In this document: positions 53,374-64,000 of the stretch, in pieces
How the letters are laid out: every line of letters starts with the position of its first letter
Position numbering within the stretch: position 1 is the stretch's first letter
From: Marsupella aquatica
Lineage: Eukaryota > Marchantiophyta
DNA length: 64,000 nucleotides
Reading direction: 5' to 3'
Assembly (NCBI GenBank): GCA_973895155.1
Contig: OZ316899.1
Coordinates: 10,416,001-10,480,000, forward strand
The notes under the pieces: generated by a model
The model's database searches: none
What the model was told of the DNA's origin: nothing
What the model saw: only the letters and a program-made list of their open reading frames with translations
Translations under genes and position numbers: made by a program

Positions 53374-56300
53374 CTATGGTGGGTCATCATTCAAATTAGG
53401 AACTGGTAAAGGGGTCTTTGGCTTCACAAGCTTTGTCAACAACACTACAGAATACCCTGTTGGTACTTCTTTGCAATGGAATGTAATCTGCTCAGGGCGC
53501 AATTTTCCATACCCTACACACAACTCATTTTGCTGTGGTGAGAACAATACATACTCAGGATGTGCCTGAGTTTTCAATTTTGCATCAGCTTTACGCTTCT
53601 TTGCCGCTGCCACTCTACCACTTGCCCTGGCCCGACTCTTCACCTTCCGAATAGGTCTCCCAGCAGCTGAAAGCTCTACTTCTACTCCACCGTCTGTGGT
53701 CACACCCTGTATGTCACCTGGCTGTGATGGAATTTGGGTCTCCACCTGGCCCTCCGTTTCGCATCCATTCTCACCGGCTTTGGCAACTTCTATGAACTCT
53801 TCATATGAATCCAAACTGGGGGTATTCAGTACATTGGTAACCTCTGCAATAACAAAATAGCAAGTCAACAGCCTATCAGCATTTTTGCCTTATCTCCAAT
53901 CATGGAAACATATAACAAAACACATTTTTTGCCTCATCTCCAATCATGGAAACATGATGAGAAACCTCACCTTCCATTGCTGGGGCCATGGTACCCTCCA
54001 CATCCCTTTCTATGGGCTCCACCTCCATTTGCTGTTCAATGTTACCCTCTGGATTCATCAAATTGGAGTAATGTGGCAGGTCTCTAGAACCTCCATTCCA
54101 TATTGCATTCATTATACATTTGTATTGGTCTTCTTGCACACGAATAAGCTTCTGAACATCTTCCTTTAAAGCAGTCAACTCACTTGCCATTTCACTCAAT
54201 TTCACGGTCACATCATTCTCATGAGACTCCATACATTTCACACGATCTGATAAATTGCTAAGAGAACATGATCCACCTCCCTGCAAACACATATGTCCAA
54301 CAGAGTCAATCCATTACACCTGGTAAATAATATATGGTCCCATTGTTCATGCAAACTAGGGAATGTGGACCTCAAAGAACACTATCTGGTATGAGTACTC
54401 ACTTGGTTTGAAGGATCACTCTGGCCAGATTTTTGCTTCTGTTTTCTTGCTTCAGCTCTCACCTCTTCTTTTGTAGGGGACTGTCCATTTTGTGCCTTCT
54501 GCATACATCATATTTTCACACATTATTTGCTCGGACACAAAAAAACTCAAATACACTGTAGAAGCTAGGTCTGCCAATCCAACAATTATTCTTACCAGCT
54601 GCTCTACTATCGGAGCATTCCCTTTCCTTCCTGTCAAGTTAAGGTTCTGAACGTTGCCACGTGCATATGCCATCTGGGAACTCTTACTCTTGCCGGATTC
54701 ACTCAAGAAGTGATGGACTAGCTTGCTCCATTGAAGAGGATCTGTCAATGGGGGAGCAGGCATTCTTTGGTCCTCTCCACCTTCTTGAAACAATACATGC
54801 AATCTCCACCTCTCATTCTTCAGAATTGTCTTCGCATGAGCCTGAAGACACTCCATGGCTACTCCATCCGGATGGCCCACATATTTCCATTTTGCGGCTA
54901 TATTGTCAACAACTTGTTGCCAATCCGCTGGATGCTGTTGCACAAAATTCACCACACTCAAATCCAGCCATCGCAATATTTCACCTTTCAAGTCAGCCAA
55001 CCAACGATTCTTCCCTGCACATGCACTGTTCACCCAACGGTTGCTCCCAATGTCCACTACTCCTTTCTTGGTTCTGTCAGGTCCTGCATTGCTTTCTGTG
55101 GTACTACTTGGTGTGACAGGTTTAGGATTCGCTGGAACTTTTGTACTACCCTTTAGTGGACTTCTAATGCCCCCTGCATCATCCCACATCCATGTGACAT
55201 CATACAATAGTAACATCAATACCTTTGTATATGTCAAATAGTGGATACCAATTGCAATCTAACTTGCAATGTGACCATCTTCACAGAATGCCCATCTCCG
55301 AGCCATGTGACCAACTTACCAGATGCTTTGCCGACACTCTGTGGATAAGAGGCAGGCTCAACTACCTGTACATCTTCCCCACCAGCCAACCAATCAGGCT
55401 CTGGCCATTGCTCAGAACCATAGGCTACAGTTGTCCCTTGTCCTGCCTCTACTTCAGGTTCATAGTAAACCTCCTTGTCAGTTACTCCCCAATTAGGATG
55501 GACAGAATCTGCAGTCACATAATTCAGCACTTTAATTAGGTCTTTAACATCACACTAGCATACCCTTTATATATTTCCAAAGTAATTTACATAAATGCCA
55601 GAATTGAAGGGCAATCTCTACTCACATCTCCATCGTCTCCTGTTGCTCCATACTGCTCAGTATGTTGTGTTGGTCTACCTTGGCCCCGTGTAATGTGTGG
55701 TGGTGGTGGACCCGTAACATACACAACAGTGTGCCCAGCAGGTGGTGGTGGCCCATACCCATCCACTTGTGGGGCTGCTCTCCCCTGAGAGGGTGCACTG
55801 TGTGTTGGTGGTGCGCCATACACCACAGTGTACCCCTCGCTGCGTGGGGTTGCTCTAACCTGACCTGCACCTGTGCTGTGGGTATGTGTTGTTGCTCTAC
55901 TTGCAAAGGAGGGTGGGATGTGCCCACCATGTGGTGCAGCTCCATACACAACAGTGTGACCACCTACACCAACAGTTGTTGTTCCATACCCACTGCTCTG
56001 TTGGGTTTTACCTGGAGGTGGAGGTGGTATGTGCCCAGCATGCCCCATTGGTCCGGACCCACGTGCAATGTAATGCACTGTGCTTCGCCCTCCAGATGTT
56101 GTTGTACTGTGCCCACGGCCCATGCCCCGAGTAGCAAGTCCACCTCTCTTAGCCTGCAAGAACATATGTGCAAGGACAATAAACCTAAAAGAAGTATCTT
56201 CCTTTGACTTGCCACACTCACATGAGCCAAACATATCACTACTTCAACACTTCATTACCACAATTTTGTTGGGCTCCACGACATTATGCTTGCCCTGCAC

Positions 56301-56561
56301 ATATTCTTCATCATCTGCATCGGGCTCCTCCTCTGGATAGTACTCTACATCATCAAATTCCTTATGGTTTTCACCGGACCCAACATCTTGCCCATCATCT
56401 GCAGAATCTGCCATCGATGGAATGTCCTTCACTGCTAGTCTCTCACTGCGTCGCCGAGGTCCACTTGCACTGTCACTGATGCTTTGCCTAGCCCTTTTCT
56501 GCACTACACTTCTCCTGTCTGGGAGCCTGCATGCCATCCAAAAGCAACATCCATTGAACAA
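53374..56561 (-). CDS. TNPA-like second protein of the CACTA element (multi-exon)
   Basis: Open segments on - at 56561-56244, 56234-55587, 55530-55234, 55237-54452, 54292-53900 and 53868-53374, linked by good splice sites: donors GTGAGT at about 56228, 55626, 54405 and GTGAGG at 53970; acceptors TTGCAG at about 56153, 54285 and 53847. The 55237-54452 segment has the plant transposase (Ptta/En/Spm) style, with KNRWLADLKGEILRW, ILKNERWRLHVLFQEGG and PPLTDPLQWSKLVHHFLS. 54292-53900 is a coiled coil, and the C-terminal part has a basic stretch (AAAKKRKADAK). 56160-55630 has four or five imperfect GHTVVYG repeats rich in Gly, Pro and His. It probably binds the subterminal repeats. Exact exon edges are uncertain. 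Confidence 0.55.
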
Positions 56562-56778
56562 CTCTAGTAAACATAGCTACATTCATTCCAATTAATGAGC
56601 AAAGTCTGGATAGGTTCTGTGGATGATAATTGTTCCCTTACAAAGCGGAAAATCCCTGTCTGAGCTCAGCTCCCAAAGCTGCCAGCCTCTCATCAACATA
56701 TGCTGCATGTATCATGGCTTGCTTTTCAGACTCACTCATCTCATCATCATCTTCTTCCATCCTATTCAATGACAAACA

Positions 56779-59700
56779 TTATTGTATACGCATGGTGTCA
56801 GGCTCAGCCTCTACAAATGGCTCCTCACCCTCCCAAGCATCCACCCGTGTTAGAGGAACATACTCTGTGCTTGTCTGAACAGTACCAACGTCTCCAGTAC
56901 GTGGTTGTTCAAATGCACTATGTCTATCTAAATGGAACTCTAGCTTTGACCCTTCTACCCTACGATTTCTGGGCTGCTTATGACACACTACCCTCCAACC
57001 TGGGTTCTCTTCCACATCCAAGAAGAAGGCCTGCTCCACCTGACTGGGATACACAAAAGGCTGCTCCCATTCGGGCAACTTGGACTTGAAATTGGCAAGC
57101 AGAAAGCCATCCCGGTCTCTTTTCATACTGGCCCTGTTACCACGCCACACTTGTCTTACCCATTCACCCTTCATCAAAATTACAGGAGTGGATGTGGCTC
57201 CATAGTCAAGAAGCCAGATATCACTTAGTTCTCCTACATACCCCATCTGCAACACTCCTCTACTTTCATCAGGGCTCTCATGCTGAAATACACAAATGAG
57301 CCCGCAATCATATGTTACCCTGGAAGAAGTTGTTTCATCTCTCACTCTATAGTGATTGCCATATGCTGCCATCCGTTTGTAAGACTTTACCAGCAACCGT
57401 GGAGGATTGGACAGGATATAGACATCTGCATCCATATTAGGATGGCTTGCATGATGCTCTCGAACTGTGCATCTCAGCCATTCTGACATGCATGGGAATG
57501 TGGCAGACGTGCTTGATTGAATAGCCTTTTGTGCCTCGTACTCTCTACACATACAAGTCCATGGATTTAGCAATCAGAGTACACATTTTATACATGTCTG
57601 AAATTTAGAAACCAAGGGTAGCAAAGAAAATTGAAAACAAGTTACATACAGGGAGACCAAAGTAGGTACTCACTCCAGCTAGGGTTGCATTGCATCAGTG
57701 TTTTCTAGAACGTACTGATGAGCCAAGTCTCTAATTTCGATGGTCAGCTTCACTGTGGTTGCAGCACCTTGTAGGACTTCCCCAGACACCCCTTCTTCTT
57801 CATCAGAATTCCATACTCGCCTTGTCACATGCTCGTAATCTGCTAGGTACTCTGTGATGTAGCCCAGAGTTTCATCTTTTATATAACCCCGAGCCATACT
57901 TGCCTTTGGCCTATAGTAAGATCGCACATGACCCTTCATCAACTTCATGTACCGCTCCAGGGGGTACAACCAGCGTGCTGTCACCGGCCCGTACTGGTCT
58001 ATTTCTTCCACGACATGGATGAGCAGATGAGTCATTACATCAAAGAATGCAGGCGGGAAATATATTTCAAGATCACACAACAATAGTGCCACATCTTTCT
58101 TCAATTGGGGAAACTGTGCAGCATCCCACACCTTCACACAAACTCTGCGGAACACATCACTCAGACGCAGTATAACTTTACGCACAGGCTCTTGCATGAG
58201 GCCCCTCAGGCACAATGGCAGGACTTGTTGCATCATGACATGGTAGTCATGGGTTTTCATTCTACCAAATTGGAATTTGTTATCCTTCACATGCCTCTTG
58301 AATGCACTAGCATAATCTGTAGGAGCTCGGAGTGAACTCAGCCTTGATAAGAAGGTCTGCCACTCTATGTCTGTGCAACAATATGGTGCTTGGTACTTCA
58401 AAAACACATTTGCCCTGCTCTGGTGTGTTGTAAGCCAAAGGTGGGGTCGAATTCCCCTGTCCTATAGATCCATACGTATAGAGCCCGTGTCCTTTTCTCC
58501 ACTCAAAAATCGGAGTAGACTCTCGCATATGTTCTTCTCTATGTGCATAACATCAATATTATGTTTGTTTGGATCAAACTCCTGCAACTCCAAAACATCA
58601 AGCAGTGAGCAAATCTCAATCTTCATAATACATACATACTACTTCATACAATCTAACAACTAAATTGACTGAATCACATATATGGGTTGTTGGGGAGAGG
58701 AGATTACTCGCCAATACTCCAGCTGCAAGTCCAAAATGGACTGTCGTTTCACACCATACAACCTTGCAGGATCTCGTACTCCATCCTCTACTCCTCCATC
58801 TGCATCATACTGTGCCTTGGCAGCCCCCCAAGAACTTATTTGCTCCTTCTTCACTCGAGGTTGGGGACTGCGGAGCTCCGTGCGCTTGTTAAAATGTGCT
58901 ATAAGATTGGGTCTACATCTGTAGGGGTGATCAGAGGGCAGAAATCGACAGTGACCAAGGTATTTGATACACTTCAAGGACTTTGAATAGTCACTTGTCA
59001 CATGGGGGCCACATCTTGTGCAAGCTAAATATCCTTTCCCAACCTGGCCTGCAATCATGCTATGGGCAGGGTAATCTGCAATAGTCAACATTACAATAGC
59101 TCTAAGCAAGAATGGATTGGCTTCACCAATCCTCTGCAGCATATCATATGTGAGCACTCCAGTGTACCATAGCTTTCTCAGTTCCTCTACTAGAGGAGCA
59201 AGATAGACATCTATATTGGCTGCAACAGCACTGTCTGGCCCTGGAATCAACAATGCCAACATTACAAAGAACCACTTTGTAGTCAACCATGGGGGAAGGT
59301 TGTAATTCAAAAGGGTTACAGGCCAACAAGAGTACGCATTGTTCTTCTCACCAAATGGGTTCACCCCATCCAATGATAACCCAAGCCTAACATTCCTTGT
59401 CTCCCTAGCAAACTCAGGATACACATCATCAATCAACTTCCATTGCTTTGAATCTCCAGCATGGCGTTGTAGCCCATCTCGACTTTTGTTCTTAGCTGTC
59501 CATGTCATCAACTCTGATATGGCACGGCTCCTGAACATTCGCTGCAGTCTGGGAATTATAGGAAAGTGACGGAGTACTTTTGCAGGTTGCTTGGACTTCC
59601 CATTGTTCCGGTACCTGTGCTTCCCACATGTAGGGCATGTCAACTTCTTCTGATGTTCGTTTCTGAAAAGAACATGCCCATCAGGACAGACATGTATTGA

Positions 59701-60513
59701 CTCATAGTTCAGCCCAAGTTTTGATATCAGTCTCTTTGCCTCGTACATGTTTTTTGGCACTAGATTACCTCCTGGTAGCACTATTTTCTGCAAGAAGGCC
59801 AGAACCTCGGACACGAAGATGTTTGGCACATTGTGGTTCCCACAAATATTCAGAAACATTAGCACAAATGCTAATTTGGAACACTTGCTTCCTGGGAACA
59901 GAGGATTGAAGGCCTCCTGAACTTCGGTTGGGGAGCCAAACATGGTGTCCTCTCCAGCTGTAGCCTGTTGCCCAATCTCAAACTCATCTGAAGACTCGTG
60001 GTCATCACCCGGTGCGGTCTCAAACTCTTCTGCATCTTCCATGTCCTCCCGCATTGCATCCATATCCTGCACCATTTGCTGAACATTGATCCCTTCGTCT
60101 GCAGGCTGCTGAAGGACTTCAGACCCACCCAGTTGAGTCATCACATCTGCCAACCCACCAGTGAAGAACTGGTCTCGCCTTGCACTATTTGCATTCTCAA
60201 AGTCAGCCCTCCATTCCTCATCTGAAGAATCAGCCTCATTCGGATCGTTTGTAACACGCCAACGAGGGTGTCTCCCATGAATTGCCAAGTGCCCATGAAT
60301 CTGCCTCAAGACTCTGGTGTGGGAGCCATTGCATTGAGTGCAAGGACATCTCATTCGTGAACTTGGACCTGACCGTGCCACTTTGGCCTGTTCCCGATTC
60401 CAGAGCTTCTGGTCGTGTTGGGAAACCCTCATTGGATGATGTAGAGGCAACCTGGCAGATGTTGGATGGGTCCAAGGGGGAGGGTGACCTACGGACACTC
60501 TTCTAGACTCCAT
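56779..60513 (-). CDS. CACTA TNP2 transposase, three exons, two in-frame TAG
   Basis: Exon 1 (60513 to about 58708) begins with a Transposase-associated zinc segment (CPCTQCNGSHTRVL), an acidic stretch, then Transposase_21: CPTCGKHRYR, HFPIIPRLQRMF, VRLGLSLDGVNPFG, DYPAHSMIAGQ and CTRCGPH. Donor CGA|GTAATC joins acceptor TTGCAG|GAG near 58592. Exon 2 has HNIDVMHIEKNICESLL, then DUF4218 (YFPPAFFDVMTHLLIHVVEE, ARWLYPLERYMKLMKGHV). Donor GGA|GTGAGT near 57670 joins acceptor GTGTAG near 57546. Exon 3 is DUF4216 (DIWLLDYGATSTPVILMKGE, PSQVEQAFFLDV) and ends with TAA. TAG at 58464-58462 and 57681-57679 interrupt exon 2 in phase. It cuts the CACTA ends. A nearly complete but probably dead copy. Confidence 0.85.
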
Positions 60514-60900
60514 CTTAGAGTTCAGAACACAGGCACTCAGATTTAATTGTCATTTCATTATGAAAGTGGAAAATACATTTCTTGTTTAGTTGTGTTCCGA
60601 TGTTCACACTATCTACCAAAACATATGACATGATACAGTGTAATAAATCATGCATAGACTTTCTACAACCACCAACAAAAACAAGAAAGGTTCCTGAATC
60701 GTGTACCTATTCTCAGGTCACACTGTAACAAAATTCCTAACTGTCTCAGGGTGTCACCTCCTTCGCTGTCCTCACTTATACTGCCTCAGTCTGCAATGGC
60801 CAACCAAGCACGTACATCCATGACCATATCAGAGTCCAATCACCTATAGTCATAGACAAACGTGCCTGGTGTGAGAGCAGTATGAGATCTCCTCACATTA
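60514..60900. other. interval without recognised gene
   Basis: Upstream of TNP2. I looked for a TAGTG-type right CACTA terminus here and did not find one. Confidence 0.4.
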
Positions 60901-61503
60901 TTACCAGAGTTCATCTGGATACCCACCCTGTTCTCGATGGTAGTCACACCTGAGGTACACTGGCATGTACATCAGGTCATCAAGGAGTATGCCCTGGGCA
61001 TACCAGGGTGGGGTTCGATCTGTGCCTACAAGAAGTGGTTCTAATGCCCTCCACTGGGGGGAGCTAGCTACCAAGTCCCTCCATTGTGTGCTAATTAGTC
61101 TATATTTGCAAATGTCTTGTGCGGTTGACCACTGAAGAATTCTGGGCCACACATCCGACAGCATTATATCATCTGGCAAACCAGGCAACAAGGAAGTCCC
61201 CACAACATTCTGCTCTTCAATTTCATCTGCTGAAAAATTAGATTCATCGTCTCTTGCATCCTCAGGCGGTGTTGAAATATGTTTCAACACCAACCCATGC
61301 AGGAGAGTCCAGACAGTGGCCAGCCATGTGGCAACCCGGAGGAGGAGCCTACATAGCACCTGTTGATGTAGGAAAGGCAACATACCCACCAAAGTTTGCC
61401 GCCAAGATTTGAGCCCACCCAGTAAGTTTACAGTGACACCCCCAGGCCCAGCAAGAAACCACAATCCGCCAACAGTAAAATAAGTCCAACTGCGACCAAC
61501 CAT
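60901..61503 (-). CDS. F-box-like protein
   Basis: 200 codons, ATG to TAA. Residues about 105-150 read GLPDDIMLSDVWPRILQW and ICKYRLISTQWRDLV with SPQWRAL, the F-box pattern (LPD-.. -VW.RI..-..C-...-S..WR-L). F-box proteins usually join Skp1 and a cullin to a target. The N-terminal 60 residues contain hydrophobic stretches (WTYFTVGGLWFLAG) and may be a misread intron or a membrane segment. No C-terminal target domain remains, so this may be a fragment captured by the CACTA element on the same strand. Confidence 0.5.
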   Translation of the reverse strand: MVGRSWTYFTVGGLWFLAGPGGVTVNLLGGLKSWRQTLVGMLPFLHQQVLCRLLLRVATWLATVWTLLHGLVLKHISTPPEDARDDESNFSADEIEEQNVVGTSLLPGLPDDIMLSDVWPRILQWSTAQDICKYRLISTQWRDLVASSPQWRALEPLLVGTDRTPPWYAQGILLDDLMYMPVYLRCDYHREQGGYPDELW

Positions 61504-61594
61504 AACAAGCTACGTTAGTTCAAATATCACATTTATTTCAAAGATGTGATTTGTACACAAAGCTTGTCTCAAAACTGATGCTACTACGTACTCC

Positions 61595-62473
61595 TCACTC
61601 TGATTCAGAATCGCTAATAACCTCTTCCTCACTTGTTGTCACATAGTTTTCACTGTGAGGATCCTGACCCTTCCGTGGCCAAGCCTCAAAAAGATCATAG
61701 TCCATTGGGTTTTGACGCTTCCCAGCTGCTACTGATTCCACAAGCCAAGCATATGAAACCATAAACATATTATGGGACATGACATAAAAGCGAATGTCAC
61801 CCTTCCCAAACTTGCGGCAGGCTTTGGGATATGACTTAGTAATGACATGAGTGGTGTCCTCTGTTATATTCTCCTCCACTGTCCCACCTAGGTCAAGCAC
61901 TGTGGACTTGTACACTTTGCACTTAACCTCTCCAATTCCCGCCTCCACAAAAACCATGCTCAGCCCTTTCAGAATGGGGGTTGGTTGCTTCATCTCCTCA
62001 GCCAACATACTCTTCAGCCTTCTTGAGCTTTGTCCTTTGTTGAGTACAGGTCCATATTGGACATCAGCAAGCCGTGCCTTTGCTTCCCAGACTTCTTGTT
62101 CAACCCAAGCTGATGCAGTAGCTTCTTCATCCTCCCACAGCTCATATTGCTCAGTATCCTGTACAATCTGATGTGCTATGGAATCTGTGATCCAAGAGGC
62201 CTCAACTACTTTTAGGCCTCGCTCAGTAATTGCAAAATTCATGTAGGACCATGACCATTTCTTTATCACTGATAGCCATGTCCCTGCAACAACATGTGTA
62301 GTCTCTGGAGTGATGTCCTGCACTACAGTGCCATGGAGCTCAGAGAATCGTTTCTGTACAGTTGGCCAATGCACTTTGGTCAACCCATGCTGGCCATGGA
62401 CCAAAATGGCTCTGACCCCTGTAAACACTGCTGGGTGGTCACACTTTCTACGTTTCCCAGGCTCCATGTACAC
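61595..62473 (-). CDS. tandem BRCT-domain protein
   Basis: 292 codons to TGA; the first codon is GTG, so ATG two codons later (MEPGKRRKCDHP) is the likely start. First BRCT: FTGVRAILVHGQ, LHGTVVQDITPETTHVVAG and GLKVVEASWITDSI. Second BRCT: LKGLSMVFVEAG, LDLGGTVEENITEDTTHVIT and FMVSYAWLVESVAAGKR. Each shows the GG/G-x-V, T-HVV and W-x3 landmarks. The acidic Ser-rich tail (SEEEVISDSESE) may be a phosphosite. BRCT pairs bind phospho-peptides or DNA-repair partners; the short form with a BRCT that ends at the Trp helix recalls polymerase-lambda/XRCC1-type BRCTs. Uninterrupted. It could be a host gene or a captured one. Confidence 0.7.
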   Translation of the reverse strand: MYMEPGKRRKCDHPAVFTGVRAILVHGQHGLTKVHWPTVQKRFSELHGTVVQDITPETTHVVAGTWLSVIKKWSWSYMNFAITERGLKVVEASWITDSIAHQIVQDTEQYELWEDEEATASAWVEQEVWEAKARLADVQYGPVLNKGQSSRRLKSMLAEEMKQPTPILKGLSMVFVEAGIGEVKCKVYKSTVLDLGGTVEENITEDTTHVITKSYPKACRKFGKGDIRFYVMSHNMFMVSYAWLVESVAAGKRQNPMDYDLFEAWPRKGQDPHSENYVTTSEEEVISDSESE

Positions 62474-63063
62474 ACACCCTACGTGATTAGAGTGAATATT
62501 GGAAGAGTGGGTTCACCTGCCAATAGAAGGACACCAAAATTCCTGCTTTTTAAGTTGATCCGGTCCACTGTTGCTCAAGTCCAATTTTGATAGGTACAGG
62601 GGATATGTGAACAATAAGTACTATGCACCTGCACCGATGCAGGACATTGTTTGAGTATATACCAGGAAATCCATATCAAAGGTGAAATGAAGTGCAACCA
62701 ACTTGTCATGGCCGCACATACATATTTTGTTGTAAAGGAGGATACATTCAATGACAAACTTATAGGGCAATTTGATTAATTGCATGCCTGATAATTTATA
62801 TGCTTACAACTTTGAAGTCCTGTTTTAATTTAGCAGTCTGATGAGAGTGTTTGTGAAAATGACCACTCAGCCTAAATACTTCCAAGAAGGCTTGTTAGGA
62901 TAAGTTTTTATAGGCATGTACCCAGCCACTGACGCTATAGCATAGGATAAGTGTTGCCTATACAAACTTGCCTACCCAACTCCTTTTCAAAATTGGAATC
63001 TCTGCAATCCCCCAAAAATAGTACACCCACATCAGGTGCCCTGTGCATGTACAATGTTCAGCT
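62474..63063. other. interval without recognised gene
   Basis: AT-rich spacer between the BRCT and PHD frames. Nothing supported. Confidence 0.4.
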
Positions 63064-63744
63064 TCATAGCCAAGATATGTGATCTCTCACAGGAGTGCGC
63101 AAGGTAGGATCAATGGCATGGCGATGACAATAAAATATCCATCGATCAACACCATGTGCAGAGTGATCATAGATTTCTCTGTCACAAGCATAACCCTCTG
63201 CTTGACGATCTTTCAAGCAATGATAGTGCCACATAGTGGGACACCTAGCACAGTGGACTATGTCAGCCCAGTACTCATCATCATGCTCACCACATGCCTT
63301 GCACCTATGAAGTGGGCAAGCTGTGGCATGAGCAGGCAAACACTCAAAACAGAAAAACCTCACACAAAAACGGTCTGGACATTTCCTAACATCCGGTGCA
63401 GCATCAACATAGCCCTCATAGGACCCCAACTTCCCACACTATGCACACTTAGCTTGCTTCTCCAAACAATCAGTGCACATCCAGTCTCCCTGGTGTGTTG
63501 ACGGGAGGCCCACCCCTGGACAATTGTTTTCTGCAGCAAGGTGAGACTCCGGGTTGAGGTGGAAATGCCTCATGCAAGGGCCCTCACAGATGACCAAGCT
63601 CCCACCATCGTCACAAATGGCACAACAATGAGCTGCCTTCTGGAAAATCTGACTTGCAGAGAAGTTAGTAACGTGTGGCCCAGGTACACCTGTGTTGCTC
63701 ACCTCTATCACACGCTTTTTCGCTGGAATTTTGGGGCGTGCCAT
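63064..63744 (-). pseudogene. EDM2-like PHD-finger protein, one in-frame amber
   Basis: One frame of 227 codons from ATG to TGA, interrupted only by TAG at 63441-63439. Before it: CCAICDDGGSLVICEG, PCMRHFHL and MCTDCLEKQAKC, a PHD finger. After it: CGKLGS, CPDRFCVRFFCFECL, CPLHRCKACGEHDDEY, then CARCPTMWHYHCL and IFYCHRH, a second extended PHD-type zinc region. This order of a CDDGG.L..CEG finger followed by a CPLH..C finger recalls plant EDM2, a chromatin reader acting on methylated histone H3 at transposon-containing genes. The homology call is from memory of the motif order. No other domain of that protein is visible; 63745-64000 has no recognised feature. Confidence 0.55.
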
Positions 63745-64000
63745 GCCTACGCATGAGACAGACAGTACAATTAAGTAGACAATACAGGCAATACATTTTG
63801 GCAGACTTTACAGACAATATATTCTAGCAGACTTCACAGAAAGTAAAATTTAGCATTTAAGGTACAATGACAACTTATACTGCAATGAATTGCAATGGCC
63901 ACACAAGGATGCAGGGCAGACATACTTTTGGTATGTTGAGCCCACACACAAAACTGATCTCCTAGTACAATTGCTCCACCAGCACCTCAATTTCGTGGCT

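Larger units (their letters stand above)
52397..60513 (-). mobile_element. CACTA (En/Spm) element, 3' terminus and genes
   Basis: On the + strand CACTAGTAGAAACC at 52397 is a plant-type CACTA terminus, preceded by AAT, a possible 3-bp duplication. Next to it is a dense subterminal array (52420-52990), then a TNPA-like gene and a TNP2 gene, both on -. The other terminus was not found up to 64000, so the element may extend over the F-box, BRCT and PHD reading frames to its right. I give 60513 as a minimum. Confidence 0.8.

Noticed and set aside
55622-56340. Long ORFs in several frames opposite or overlapping the CACTA genes
   Set aside because: They arise from the repetitive Gly/Pro/His-coding segment. 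Splice sites and family motifs support only the - strand frame used in the annotation.
1-60513. Left and right CACTA pieces as one element interrupted by everything between
   Set aside because: Each has its own Transposase_21, DUF4218 and DUF4216 regions, on opposite strands and clearly diverged, so they are two elements.
6947-63441. Nuclear code change with TAG read as glutamine
   Set aside because: It would explain many lone TAGs. However, the youngest element (copia, 1,545 codons, many Gln) has no in-frame TAG, TGA also interrupts old frames, and genes here end in TAA as well. Decay is simpler.
1-64000. tRNA or rRNA genes
   Set aside because: I looked for cloverleaf-like patterns and rRNA core words and saw none beyond primer-site-like fragments next to LTRs. 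A covariance search was not possible.

Overview
The window is a nest of plant-type transposable elements with almost no ordinary host gene. It contains Ty3/Gypsy elements with tRNA-Asp-like primer sites, a Ty1/Copia element, CACTA (En/Spm) elements with TNP2 / DUF4218 / DUF4216 genes, a MULE with a SWIM-finger transposase, and MITEs. Large spliceosomal-intron genes, 5-bp copia target duplications and this mix point to a streptophyte with a big, repeat-rich genome. A charophyte such as Chara is my best guess, not a demonstration.

Layout. 1-3524 (+): a decayed CACTA transposase. 4390-14039 (+): a full-length Gypsy element whose single-frame polyprotein is Gag - protease - C5 DNA methyltransferase - RT/RNase H - DDE integrase - PHD finger. 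Its terminal repeats are not ordinary LTRs but split direct repeats (A1 - body - B1 - A2 - B2). 15008-18042 (-): an inverted, 5'-half copy of the same family, carrying a MITE. 18051-18402: a MITE related to the MULE. 18403-19290 (-): a dead copia piece. 20216-25902 (-): a young, intact copia with identical LTRs, inserted in a minisatellite. 26243-28516 (-): a DUF7869-type gene with one amber codon. 28591 to about 35000 (-): a Gypsy with an internal deletion. 35155-36842 (+): a coiled-coil ORF followed by an LTR-like block. 40033-49849: a 9.8-kb MULE, with its transposase on - and, on +, a broken gene that looks like a ParB-like domain plus an N6/N4-type DNA methyltransferase. The MULE sits in the gag of another Gypsy whose 5' LTR is 50755-52108. 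52397 to at least 60513 (-): a CACTA element with TNPA-like and TNP2 genes. 60901-63744 (-): F-box, tandem-BRCT and EDM2-like PHD reading frames, possibly captured by the CACTA.

The main point is the 4390-14039 element. It couples a DNA-methylation writer and a histone-reader finger to an ordinary RT and DDE integrase. Its terminal organisation looks like integration of a circle cut at a palindromic repeat-repeat joint. Exact duplicated flanks (ATTC) bound it, and the inverted relative starts at the same base. It is not itself intact: nine in-frame stops (six TAG, three TGA, no TAA) without any frameshift fit C-to-T decay at CAG and CGA codons. The MULE may independently carry a second kind of DNA methyltransferase, so unrelated elements here share a theme of carrying chromatin and DNA-modification parts.

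Limits: all family calls come from reading motifs by eye, intron positions are inferred from GT/AG context and phase, and no alignment or database search was run.
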